Both the position numbers and the translations under genes were made by a program. Below, piece after piece: positions 24,124 to 35,485 of a stretch of 64,000 bases of DNA; within the stretch, counting starts at the first letter, position 1; each line of letters starts with the position of its first letter. The DNA is taken from assembly GCA_007449985.2 (NCBI GenBank), contig VIIQ02000108.1:1-64000 (forward strand), given 5' to 3'. This DNA comes from Desmodesmus armatus (Eukaryota > Chlorophyta > Chlorophyceae > Sphaeropleales > Scenedesmaceae). The notes under the pieces are model-generated. The model was not told the origin of the DNA, made no database searches, and worked only from the letters and a program-made list of their open reading frames with translations.

Positions 24124-27055
24124 CACTAGGCCGGCAGCCCCCTTATCCGGTCAAGCCCCACCCTTCACCCCTCGTCCACCTGGGTGTCAAGGGTGCGGTC
24201 AAGGGGGGTGCTAAGCCCTTCACCCTCCTACCCTTGACGGGTGAAGGGGGTAACCTTAGTGTGAAGTCCCCCCCCCTTCACCCCCTAGGATGAGCCCCAC
24301 GAGCCCCTGCGCTGGTTATGAGCTGCTCACACGCCTTTCAATGGCTTGAGATGACCATTTGGAGCAGCAGAGAAGCACCACATGCGATACCAGCCCTGTT
24401 GGGGGAGGTAAAGGCAAAACATACGTCAGCTATGGTTGTGGGAACGTCACTGTCGCATGAGTCGCCTGTGAAAAGCTACAAACTGCTTGCAGAAAACGTT
24501 GTGTGCGACACCGACGTGTTTGGGGTAAGCCGAAAGTGATATCGCACACATGGCGCGGTTCACCTTTCAAGCGGTATATTGAATCATGACCAGGCCACCA
24601 TACGGCTACAACACTTAAAGTAAGCACCAAAAGTCTATGTGTTGTCTCTGTGTCCCAGTCAGTCGATGCTGGGGAAGCAGCAGAGCAACATCGAATTCAA
24701 TCAGACTTCACCAGAAGCTATAGGCCTACAACGACGCCCACTCACACTGTCGATCCGTTTTAGGAGTCTCTTGGATCCATAACAAGCAGTCAACAGCACC
24801 CCACGTGCCTTTACAAGCGCATGCTTCTGCTGAGCAGCAGCATGCCTGCAGCAAAGCCAGCAGCACCCCAGGCCCTGCAATCCTCTCTAGCGTGCTCACA
24901 GTCATGGATGCATCCTGAAAGCCGCAGACGTGGAGACAAAGGACGATGCCAGCAGAAGACCCAGCAGAGAATACTATAGGTCCCCACCCCTGCATGCTTC
25001 ACAGCGGTGGCAACGGAGGCCCTAGCAACTTTGGGCCATATGATCAACGTCGGGGAGAGCCTGAGCACCAACAGGAGCAACAATTCCGGCAGAAATGCAC
25101 CTGGTGAGGCAACAGCATCACCAGCAGCGGATGTGCATGTTGGACGCGGAGCACGACTTGCAGCAGCACCAGCTACAGCAGCACCACCAGAAAGTGTAGG
25201 CATGTAATGCATGCTATTTGCGACGCCAGCATGCACAACCTAGACCACTGCAGCTGTGTTGTTGTTGTGCTTCTCTGCTAGATGCAGCCCAAGACGTGGC
25301 CTGTTTTGTGGCTCAAGACACACCCTGTGCTTTGCTCGCAGAGCTGATGACTCAAGCCCAAAGTGTGGAAGTCCGCAACACCTCTGACTGCAAGGCTGAG
25401 GCAAGGGCTGTCATGACACGAGGCAAGGCAGTACACTGAGACATATAATGCGCATTACTACAAGAGCAATCCTCGGGCATGCCACAGGCATGCTGCCAGA
25501 GACATGGAGACATGGCAAGGACAGCAGCATGAAAGGTAGGCAGATATCCCTGCTTTGGGGGACAATTTTTTCAAGGCAGACAGTCTGCATACCCAGCACG
25601 CAGGCGGGATAGGCAGACATGCATGTGCGTTCAACAGGCATGCTCAGCAGAAGTACGATGGCCAGCCAAGTGCCAGCAGTGCGTGTGATCGTCAAACGTA
25701 CATTTCATCTTGGGCATTGACAGTCGGGGCTGACATGCAATAAACAGGGCCAGGACTGATACGTGCTGTTGCAATTTCTGCACACATCACTTATGTAGTC
25801 GTCAGGTGTGATGCTCAGAGACATTCATGCCTACTGCTGCCGTGCAGGATGCTGGCAAGCTGCTATGTCAAGCACCTGAGATCGTATCTTAGGGAAAGGT
25901 GCAGACACATCCAACTTTCAGCAGGCTCCAAGCTTGCTGAGTCACAAGCTACAAGTGTGTGACCAGCGACAACAATCCACGGACCTATTGCGCCATTGCA
26001 TGGCTAAGTGTTACTGCTGGGTGCCCGCACAGACACGGCATGCATGTCCTCACATGGGTGGATGTGTGGGGTTAAGATAGGGGTGTGTGGTCAGGTGGCT
26101 GTGGTGGGGGCAACTTTGTTAGCATTGGCATGTTGCTGCATCAGCGAAGTGTGGTTAGCACTGTACATACCATGCTGTGCACTGTCAAGACGCCACATGT
26201 TGTGCATCACCAAGCAGGGTAACCTGCGAGTATGTGGTGGTGGCGGTGGTGGTGTAGGGGGGTTCCCTTCTGCGCTTAGCACACATGTCCCAGCGACAGC
26301 TGGGGCGAGATTTGGTGTGCGCTGCTGCTGCTGCTGCTATCAGATGGACTGCAACCTTATGCGCCAGCTTGCATCCCGGCCAGCAGACAGACTTTACTGG
26401 AGGCTTGTTGTTGTGTTTGCTATCTATCACCCCTGCTTACTGTCATCAGATCTGACATCTCTACCTTTCCGCCCTTGTGTATGGCGGAGGGTATGATGCT
26501 GCATGGCATGGCATTGGTGTATGCTTGTCACCATGAAATCATGTGTTGGTAGCTGTGCTCATGCTTGTTGGCATGGCATGTGGCATTGGCAACTATGAAC
26601 CACCCGTGCAGATATTCAGAGCATATATGCGTGAGTATTCTTTCAGCACTGTTCATGCATGCTGCCAGCACTTTGACGCGCAGCTGAACATACTACGCGT
26701 AGTAGGCAGGCCTGCTACCACACCCGTGACGACCTCAACACACAGCCAAAACTGAACAAAGCCCAATTGACATTGCGATGTCCAACACAGTGCCCTGCAC
26801 GTGCCAATGGCTGCTTGACATTGCCCCAAAATGTGATGCACAACACAGTCAAGCCCCTTGGTGGGAACCCCCTTGTCCAGCACGCGCCAAGCCCTTTATC
26901 TGCATGGCGGCTTAGGCCCCCCCTTCACCCAGTAGGCGTCAAGGGGGCCCCCTTCACCCTGGCTGCCCCCCCTTGACGGCCGCACGTCAAGGGGGTTGTC
27001 CAGCCGTCCAATAAGGTTACCCCCTTGACCGGATAAGGGGGCTGCCGGCCTAGTG
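24124..27055. mobile_element. CACTA-like DNA transposon, 2.93 kb, probably non-autonomous
   Basis: Perfect 32-bp terminal inverted repeats, 24124-24155 and 27024-27055, begin CACTAGGCCGGCAG at both ends. CACTA ends are the hallmark of the En/Spm (CACTA) superfamily, which also has subterminal repeats. Here the first and last 170 bases are packed with GTCAAGGGG / CCCCTTGAC words in both orientations, and GGGGGTAACCTTA recurs inverted at 24247 and 27013-27025. The expected 3-bp target duplication is not clean: the left flank ends ACGC and the right begins ACGGC. No long ORF resembling a transposase is present, so movement would need enzyme in trans. The interior carries exon-like open segments of unknown origin. 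Confidence 0.85.
24318..25439 (+). CDS. Exon-like open segments inside the transposon; unrecognised
   Basis: Several short open stretches have plausible splice sites and non-repetitive composition: 24318 to about 24529 (ending at a GTAAGC donor; contains HESPVKSYKLLAENVVCDTD), about 24661-24780, 25007-25207 (ATEALATLGHMINVGESLS) and about 25282-25439 (DAAQDVACFVAQDTPCALL, ending in TGA). I could not join them into one protein and recognise no domain. They may be a captured host-gene fragment, the element's own accessory gene, or chance. Confidence 0.2.
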
Positions 27056-27714
27056 ACGGCGCAGGGGCCACCCCTGCACAAGCACTCATGTGGGAACTGC
27101 TTGCGCAGCATGCTGGACCGACAAAACTGGTTGTGTCACTGGGTGACTGCGTGTTGTATGAACATCGAAAAGTCTGTTCTCCCTCTGACAGCATGCACAG
27201 CATGGCCAAGCACGTGTGGGTCTAGACAGATCTGTACAGACCCCATGAAGCAGCTAGCCTGGCCACGTGCTGCAGTGCACGACAACGGCAGGATATCCGA
27301 CGCGCTGAATGACGCGCGGGTATGTGTGCCCAAACTTGCAAACAGAGCAGCAGTCCCACCCTCCCGCCCGCCCCGTATGCTACCTTTGGACCAATTGAGG
27401 AGTCGTACTAGCTGATAGGGGCCGGTAACGGCCCCAAAAGGCGTGGTTGTCAGCACAAGGTTCTTGGATGCATCTATGCAGTAGCTGGGCTGCGGTTCAT
27501 CAACATCACGGCAGTCCCACGCGCCTAAACCCGCGCCTTGGCAAACCATGCCCCCGCGCCTAACCAGCCCTACTCAAGTCAGCCAGGAACATCAACACCG
27601 GTACGTCTGCCGTTACCATACAGTAGACACTGCAAACAGTGAGCAACAGTCCAAACGTCGGTACCATCACTGTTGAACATTGGATAAAGTCCGACTGTCG
27701 CGATTCTCACGAGA
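27056..27714. promoter_or_regulatory. Upstream region of the phosphate transporter
   Basis: This 659-bp stretch between the transposon end and the transporter ATG contains a short inverted repeat (GGGGCCGGTAACGGCCCC at 27419-27436) and a GGATATCC site. A minus-strand open frame of about 137 codons (27136-27549) matches nothing I recognise. The transposon end lies only 660 bp from the start codon. Confidence 0.45.
27291..27298. promoter_or_regulatory. P1BS-like element (GNATATNC) upstream of the transporter
   Basis: GGATATCC fits the palindromic P1BS consensus GNATATNC bound by PHR1/PSR1-type phosphate-starvation regulators in plants and algae. It is about 417 bp upstream of the proposed start codon. 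One such site in 660 bp could occur by chance. Confidence 0.35.
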
Positions 27715-28291
27715 ATGGGATCATTGGAGCTTGATTTCGATGTGAATGACATGGACAAGCTGGAGCGGCTAAAGTCAAGTGTGGACCACTATCACACCCT
27801 TCATAAGAGGCAAGTACACATCTCTTCCGGCTCGTGAGGCTTCAAAACATCCGCTTCTATCATCGAGTTCTCGATGCGAACACTACGGCATGACAGTTCG
27901 CAGCTACCGGATTCTGCTGCTGAGAACTGCAGCAGCAGCAGCAACTGATGGAAGATCTGCTGCTTTCGTGTGTGGCGTATGTTGCCTGTGCGTGCAGATA
28001 CAGAAACCCCTTGTCAGCATGGTGGCATTGGTACACCAGCTGGGCCATCCCCGGCCTAGGTACGTGCTGAGCGGGCCTTGCCAGCTGCGTCAGGTACCAC
28101 CAGTGCTGGGTGCATCCATACCCATCGTGCAGCACAGCAGCAGTGCGCTAACCTGGCAGCTGTTTCACTTACTGGCAGCAAGCAGCCAAACAGGAACATA
28201 CCAGCTCGCTGAAGAGCAATTTTCCAATGTGGTGGTGTCACCACCACCACCACCACCACCACCACCACAGTCACTACCAGCAACCGCTGCT

Positions 28292-28329
<38 letters not shown>

Positions 28330-31300
28330 CCGCTCTCAGATGCCCCTACCTGCTTCGCTGGGGTTGGCACTTGCCATGACGGCCCGTCACACCTGCCATA
28401 TTGCTCCTTGCCTCCCCACACACTTGCTTGCCTCCCCCCCCCCCCCCCCACACACACACACACAACTTGCTCCTTTCCCTCCCCCCCTTTCTCCCCCCCC
28501 CCCTCCCCCCCCGCCCACATACGCGTCACAGGCATGTTCATCGAGACCTACATCATAGTCTCCCTGGGGTTGGCTCATGCCCCGTCACACTTGGCCCCCC
28601 CCCCCCCCACACACACACACACACTTGCTCCCCTCCCCCCACCTCCCCCCCACCCCACCCCTCATTCCTTGTTCCCCATCACAGGCATGTTCAGCGAGGC
28701 CTACATCATGTTCTCCCTGGGCCTGACCACATGCCATGATGGCCCGTCACACTTGCCACACTCCTTGCCTCCCTACAAAAAGCTCACCCCCCCCCGCCCT
28801 GGCCCCCCTCCCCCCCCCCCCCCCCACACACACACACAGGCATGTTCAGCGAGGCCTACATCATATTCTCCCTGGGCCTGACCAAGCCTCTGCAGAAGGC
28901 CATGTTCCCCTCCTGCTTCTCATCACATGCCGACTGCAGCACGGAGCTCACACACGTGCAGAACTACATACAGCTGTGTGGTATAATCGTGGGTGAGTTA
29001 CAGCAGCAGCAACGTGCCAGCTGGCTAGGAAGCGCCTGCAGCTGGAGCAAACCTGATTCACCCATGAGTGTCTCGAGCGGCCATGACTGGGGTAGAACTT
29101 CACGTGCAGACAAAAAGCAGCGGCCATTACCAGCTAAATGCCATCCAGCTGTTGGTCACCTGGGACCCTTGCCAACCCCTCGTGTTGCCTGTCTTGCGCT
29201 TGCTTTTTTACGTTGCATGCAGGAATGCTGTTCTTTGGCGTGTTGGGAGACATCATTGGTCGCCGCTGGGGTTCGCGCGCAGTGGCCACTATCATGTTGA
29301 GTGGGAGTGTCCTGCTCACCCTCTCACCGTTTATAAACAACCCTGCCACCTACCTCAACTTCTACATCTTTGCCGCCACCTGGTGAGTCCTGGCTTCAAA
29401 ACATAAGAATAAAAAAATAACAAACAAAATAACAATAAAAGTAACAGCTTGCTCTGGCCACCATCATGTTGACTGGGAGTGTCCTGCTCACCCTCTCACC
29501 ACTGATCAACAACCCCGCTGCGTACCAACTTCTACACCTTGGCCGCCACATGGTGAGTCCTGATAGCTTTTGAATTTTGAAAAAATTACAAAATAACCAT
29601 AAAAGTAACAGACTGCAGTAACAGTGACAATTTGACCGCTGGTTGCGTCCCATGTGCTGGCTTGTAGGTATGGGTTTGGCGATGGGGGAGAGTATGCTAT
29701 GGCTCTGCCAGTAATAAAGTAAAGGAAGAAGAATAGCTCATTCAACCAGCAGACTGCAGACTTAAACTTTGGTTGCATTTCGTGTGCTGGCATGCAGGTA
29801 CGGGTTTGGTGTTGGTGGAGAGTACCCCATGGCTAGTGCATCAGCAGCAGAGCGGAGCCAAGCAGACGATGAACTAAGGCACAGGCGTGGAGAGCAGGTG
29901 GTCATGGTCTTTAGTGGACAGGTGAGGTTTAAACTTGGTGGATGGCCATGGTTTGAATCGTGCGCAGGGGCCTGTTACACCCCATAGGCCTCACAGCAGG
30001 TCTGTCGTGCATCCGAGGCTATGCCTTTTTTTATAGGGCCAGAGCAGCAAGGCGTGGGAGGGTGTAGTGGCAGGGGCTGGAGTCTGGTAGTGGCCAGATG
30101 TGTGTGCTAGTGCAGCGCATGTCACATGCACAGTGGGCGGCTTGGCCTTGTTACCAATGCTAATCAGCAGGTTGCCAAATGCGCGCTTGGGATGGCAGTA
30201 GGGCGGCAGTACCGGGCAGTGGGGTAGGGAGTTGTGTGGGGCTGTGGCAGTGTCGTGTGATGGGCCCTGCATCTGGTCTGTTCGTTACGGTCATGCAGCT
30301 AAAGCACGCATCAACCTAAATGACTGAATTGGTGCTGGTGTTTGTGCGTGCAGGGCATGGGCAACCTGGTGAACGGCTGTGTCATCCTGATATGCATGGG
30401 CATCTTCAACATGATAGGTGCGCAGGCAACACTGTTATTTTTTCAATTGAGGACAGGGCAGGGTGGGCAGGATGCAATGTGTATGGCACACCAGCGTTTG
30501 ACAGACCAGCTCGTGCGTCGAAGGTGACTTACAGTATGGCGCCCGCCGGGCCGCCTGCTGAAACAAAGGGGGGATGTCAGTATCAAGGATCTGATACTGT
30601 TCCTGTTCCTGTTGCATGGTTCAACACGCCTGCCTGAACACACGTCGTAGGGAGCCAACAAAGCTCATGGGGTACTGTTGGCATGCAGGGTGCCAGAATC
30701 ATGATGTCAGCGGTGTGTGATGTGTTGTGTTTTCGAGTGGCTGGCATGCAGACATGTTGTACAAGAGCTACCATATGTCACACCAATGGTTTGTTGTTGT
30801 GCCCTTCAGGCTCCACCCTGGACCCCATTCACAGCCGCAACGTGGTCATGATCCAGTTTGCCGTGGGTGCAGCAGTGTCTGTGTTCATGGTGATGTGGAG
30901 GTGGTGGAAGCTGACTGAGTCAAAGGTAGGTATTGGCGGGGAAAGTCTTCCATTTCCCTGTTGCGCGTCCAGCACAGACTAACACAGAGTATCAAGCACA
31001 GCAAGAAGCACTGGTCATGCAACAGCTCTGGTCATGTAACAGCTACGATCTGTGCCTGCACAGCTGCTGAAGTGTTCAAGCATCAGCTGCCTCCTGCAGG
31101 CTACTGCCCGGTGCTGATCTGTCATGCATGGTGTGCTGCTGTACTACAGTACTACAGTATGGTGTGCTGCTGTACTACAGTAGTACTACAGTGCTACAGT
31201 AGTCACCTGTGTACCTAGCAGACCTGTGCTGTGTGGTGTGGTGTGCTGATCTGTCATGTATGGTGTGCTGCTGTACTATGGTGGTACTACAGTACTACAG

Positions 31301-34300
31301 TACTTTAGTACTACAGTAGTGAACTAGTAGTGACCTGTACTGTGTGGTGTGGTGTGCTGACCTGTCGTGTGTGTTGTGCTTATTGTTACTGCTGCAGGTG
31401 TGGGCTGATGAGAAACACGACTTTGAGGAGATAGCTGAGCATGAACACAAGGGCACTCGATTCCTGACAGTCAACGCATTCAAAAACTTCTGGCCACGCC
31501 TGACTGCCACCAGCCTGACATGGGTCGCAAACGGTGAGATCATAGGGCAGTAGGCCGTTCCTTTGCTCTGTGCTGATTGAAGGCAGTTGCTCAAGGGTTT
31601 TGCAAGTTGAAATGGTGGTGTTGCTTTGCTTTGTGTTGACATGCGTGTGTGTTGGTTGCATCTGCTGCCAGGCTGACATATGGCTGACAACTGTAGGTCT
31701 GCAACCCTCGCCAATCAGTGTGCTGAGCTGCACCGCAGTAAAGGTCCATGCTGACGGGGCATGTTTGTGTGGGGTGGGTGGGTGTCAGCAAAGGGAGTGC
31801 ATGCGTACTCATGCATGCCTACTAGGATCCGTCCTACAGAGAGAGTCAAACAGTGACGCTAGTGCGTGTGTGTTTGTGTGGCTGGCTGCAGACTTTGCCT
31901 TTTACGGCAACAAGCTGTTCCAGAGCACTTTCATTGCCCTGCTGTACCCCAACGTGAGTGGGAGGCACTGCCGCAAGCCTACAAACATTCACAGCCTGTG
32001 CTTGCACATGTCTGTGCTTCACACACCATGTGTGCTATGCACGGCGAGTTTGCTTGTGCTTTGTCTTGCTGAGTATCTGTTGACCATGGACATGTAGGTA
32101 ACTGCCTGCATCAGTCTTTCAACCATCGTCTCTGGCGCTAACTTCTGCAGTCCATGCACGCATGGCACAAGGCTGCTTGTTCTGACCACCCCCACACCAC
32201 CAGCTGCTTGGGAAGGGGTTTGCTTGCAGCTGAGTTTGCTTGCAGTGTGCTGAGGCCTTGTTCCGTCCTGCGGTGTGGTTTCTAACATCCGCCAACTTGT
32301 TGTCATTGTTCGTGCTTCCCGACTCCTGTGGGCTGTGTGCTGCAGGCTACTGCGTTTGAGCGCATGCAGTGGACCGTGCTGAACAGTGCTGTGTCACTGA
32401 TGGGCTACTGGGCTGCTGCTGCCCTGGTGGACAAGAAGTGGTGAGTCAGCACAGCACGGCACAGCGCACAGGCTTGTGAAGCTGCGCCCAGCATTTGAAC
32501 CCAGCATTGTCTGCTTCCCTCGCTTGTGCTGGCTGGCATGCACGATCACCTGGCAGGACAGATGGTAAGTTGCATTGAATGTCCATGTAAGTGGCACACA
32601 CGCTTTGACAAACCAGCTGTGCATGTGTGTGACTGCTCGCTGCGCCTGCAGGTATGGTCGCCTGCGCATGCAGAACAACGGTTTCATCATGATGTTCATC
32701 CTGTTCCTCATCTGCGGCGTGGCCTTCCCACAGCTGACCAGCAGCGCCCAGGGCTTGTGCATATTCCAGTTCCTCTACTTCTTCAGCTCATTCTGGAACC
32801 AGGTGGGGCCTGCAATGCAGAGTGCTGCAGTTTAGGGGGGTTTGTACATACATGTGGGGTGCCAGGCGAGATAGAACTAAGTTCAGGGTGTTGAGGTTTC
32901 GCGTTTTTAGGGTCAGCAGGTGGGGGCACTTCCTCTACTTCTCCAGCTCATTTTGCAATCAGGTAGGGCCTGTGGTCCAGCGTGCCGGGGTTCCTCCAAG
33001 AGGGTCCTGTGGTGCTGGGGGGTTGGTGTGGTGCAGGGTTGCAGGGTGGTTTTGTGGTGCTAGGGTTTTTGTGGTGCAGGGTTGCAGGAGGTATTACGGT
33101 GCAGGGTTCCGCAGTCCAGGTCCTGGGATTCCTCAAGGGGGTTTTGTGGTGCTGAAGGGTTGTGTCATGCAGGGTTGCGCAGTGGTGAGGGTCAGCACAT
33201 GGGGCGGAGGAAGACGTTCAGAGGTAGCGAGTTGGCTGTGTGTTTGCAGGCGTGTGAGCGGTAGCGGAGTGCCTGCCAAGTTGCAATGACTCCTGGCCTT
33301 CAACACTGTCACGCGCTTCCAGCGTGACAACTGCTTCCTGGTGTACTGACTGGCCACTGTGAACTCTCATCCTAGCGCTAACGCTGTGCTTGTTGTATGT
33401 GTTGACTGATCCATGGCTGCTGCAGTTTGGTCCCAACTGCACCACCTGGCTTGTTGCTGCTGAGGTGTTCCCCACGGACGTGCGCACAACCTTCCAAGGC
33501 ATCAGCGCAGCAATGGGCAAGGTGCGGCGCGGAACCCACACAAGTCGTTACAATTCTTCAGCGTGCGGCTGCCATCATGCGGTCGGCTGCTGTTCAAGAG
33601 GTGGACTGTCACACACTGGATGCACTGTCACAGCCGCACAGTGCTGCATGTCACTCATCAACGCTGTTTTCAAGCCGGGCCCTTGGCGCACAATGCTGCA
33701 CCCCTGGTATATCAAACAGTGCTTAGCATATCAGCTTCCCCACAAGGACCATCCGCGCGGCTTCAATGCAACATGTCACTCCGTCACCATCCTTACTAAA
33801 CCTCGACTGTCGTTCCTGCAGGTTGGTGCGATCATTGCGGACATTGTGTTTGGCTATGTTGACCCCCGCACCACCTTCCTACTGTCAGCAGCCTTTGGCA
33901 TGGTGGGCTGGTTCTTCGGCTGGCTGTTCCTGCCAGATACAACTGGACTCAGCCTGGACGAACTCGACAGGTGGGGGGGGGTGACGCGCTGTATGGCTGT
34001 ATGGATGCTTGCACATGGTGGGTGGGGGTTGGTTACGCCATGGTGCATGGAGCGCGCGCATGTGTGTGGGGTAGGGAGGGCGTGCATGTGTGGGTTGGCA
34101 GTTTGGTTGAGGCCGGCAATTTGGGCGGGAGGGAGGGTGGATGCACCCACTCAGTTCGAGCCTCAAGCCACCAAGCGCTGATGTGTACAGCAAGCATCAG
34201 GAGTTGTCGGTGCATTCTGAGGTTTGCTGCCCTGTGTTGCCTGGCTGCTGCTGTGGTTGTAATCGTGCAGGATGGCCAAGTACATGGTCAGTGGTGAGTT

Positions 34301-34962
34301 TGCGCACTACCACGGAGAGGCGGTCAACCCCAGGCACCTCAGCACATGGGAGAGGTACGCAGATGACACGGATGCTCGCGCATGTAGGCAAAGGACGGCT
34401 CAATAACCGCTGCCACCTTGTTAGTGGTGTGTACGTAAACACTGATGCTCTTATGCGCGCGTAGGCAAGGACTCCTTGCTCCATGGCAGCTGCAACCTTT
34501 CGAAGTTGTGTGCGTGTTTATGGACAATTGCTGATCTGGCCCCACCTGTGAAAAGCTGGGCCACTTTTGCTGTGGCTCATGCTGTGTCAGTGGAGTCAGC
34601 AGCTGATCCTAATGGTTTGTTCCGTCACACTCTCTCACACTTCCTTTTCCCTGTATCACTCTTTTTCCCGTACTGCTTTTAACCCGTACCGCAGGTGGGT
34701 GTGGAAGTGGCACCAGCACTACAACCCCGCCCTGGATGCCGAGCACCTTGCAGTGCAGCAGGCTGCTGCCGCCCTGCAGAAGGCCAAGCAGGCTGAGTAC
34801 GAAATCAACAAGGACCTCAGGCCACACACACACAGCGATGCAAAAGATACCACAAAGACACCGATGCAAAGCCCGGCAAGGATAACGGCTCTGCTGTCAA
34901 CGTCTAAGCACTGCACTGACTTCACGGTGAACTTCAGGTTGACTTCTGGGACTTCAGGTTGA
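27715..34962 (+). CDS. MFS inorganic phosphate transporter (PHT1/PTA type, proton symporter)
   Basis: Plasma-membrane phosphate uptake, by family. Exons: 27715 to about 27813 (MGSLELDFDVNDMDKL...), an unresolved linker exon, 28840-28992, 29223-29382, 29798-29921, 30354-30417, 30810-30925, 31398-31533, 31892-31953, 32346-32440, 32652-32802, 33426-33521, 33822-33970, 34271-34354, 34695-34962. From 28840 on all phases close. The total is about 585 residues. Diagnostic segments are GDIIGRRWG (MFS motif A after TM2), YGFGVGGEYPMASASAAERS, FSGQGMGNLVNGCVI, FYGNKLFQSTFIALLYPN, FGPNCTTWLVAAEVFPTDVR, FQGISAAMGKVGAIIAD and LPDTTGLSLDELDR at the end of the last helix. The C-terminal tail is charged and ends at TGA 34960-34962. 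The exon linking the N-terminus to TM1 was not found: exon 1 and the 28840 acceptor differ in phase. Partial exon copies occur in at least four introns. Confidence 0.92.
28352..28890 (+). repeat. Array of decayed copies of the transporter TM1 exon start
   Basis: The acceptor and first part of the exon at 28840 (CAGGCATGTTCAGCGAGGCC, TACATCATATTCTCCCTGGG) recur at 28534-28575 and 28683-28735, with a remnant at 28352-28400. The copies share CCATGATGGCCCGTCACACTTGCC and then C-runs and CA-repeats. The period is about 155 bp. The intact exon is the last copy. Confidence 0.9.
29457..29556 (+). repeat. Decayed downstream copy of the transporter exon at 29223-29382
   Basis: GGCCACCATCATGTTGACTG through CTTGGCCGCCACATG and GTGAGTCCTG repeats the 3' part of the exon (29281-29392) and its donor. 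A frame-breaking deletion lies near 29520. Flanking AAATAACAATAAAAGTAACAG intron sequence is also doubled (about 29420 and 29590). Confidence 0.9.
29667..29712 (+). repeat. Decayed upstream copy of the transporter exon at 29798
   Basis: GCTTGTAGGTATGGGTTTGG through GGAGAGTATGCTATGGCT matches the acceptor and start of the exon encoding YGFGVGGEYPMA. It precedes the intact exon by about 131 bp, and the shared intron sequence GGTTGCGTCCCATGTGCTGG / GGTTGCATTTCGTGTGCTGG precedes both. Confidence 0.87.
31128..31340 (+). repeat. TACTACAG minisatellite in a transporter intron
   Basis: Two large blocks (about 31128-31205 and 31258-31330) are built from TACTACAGTA and GTGTGCTGCTGTACTA units, each followed by the motif GACCTGT(G)CTGTGTGGTG. 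The block is a nested tandem repeat with no coding content. Confidence 0.85.
32920..33195 (+). repeat. Copy of exon end (FSSFWNQ) followed by a GGTGCAGGGTTGCAGG-type minisatellite
   Basis: 32928-32972 (CTTCCTCTACTTCTCCAGCT through CAATCAGGTAGGGCC) is a decayed downstream copy of the end of the exon at 32652-32802 with its donor. It is followed by degenerate repeats of GTGGTGCAGGGTTGCAGG over about 33020-33190. Confidence 0.82.
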
Positions 34963-35450
34963 CTTCAGGTTGTCGCACCTTGCAATACTGTGAAACTCAT
35001 ACAGGGACACAACCAGGGCCATGTGTCTGATGCGGAATGTGGTGTTGACTCCATTGCCCAGATGTGATGCCATATTGGTGGATGGGGCCTTTCCAGTTGG
35101 TTTTTTGGGTCTCTGGCCTAGCCACAGCGCTCATGCTGTCACCACACCACTGCTGTCTTCCTCGTTTGACTTGCTGGTGTTGCGCAACAGCAGCGTGCTG
35201 TTGGGTCCACATGACTGGGGTGCCTCATGACACAGCATGCAGCTCATGCAGTAAGCCATGAGCGTGTGGTGGTGAGGGCAGCCCCAGGATCTTTACCCAT
35301 GTGCATGTGTTGTGATGCATTGATAAAGCATCAGTGAGGGTGTAGGTACGCTCTCTCTGTGTGTCTCAGCAGTAGGCCCCTGCATGTTGCTGAGACTGAC
35401 ACCAGACATTCCAAACATGGTGGGCCCCTGCTCACTTGAATGACTGGCTT

Positions 35451-35485
35451 TTACTAACATGCGTATACTGTACGCATGTTAGTAA
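35451..35485. repeat. Perfect inverted repeat, 15-bp arms and 5-bp loop
   Basis: TTACTAACATGCGTA, then TACTG, then TACGCATGTTAGTAA. It would form a stable stem-loop. It lies about 490 bp past the transporter stop. It could be a transposon end, a 3' UTR hairpin or a protein-binding palindrome. Confidence 0.9.
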
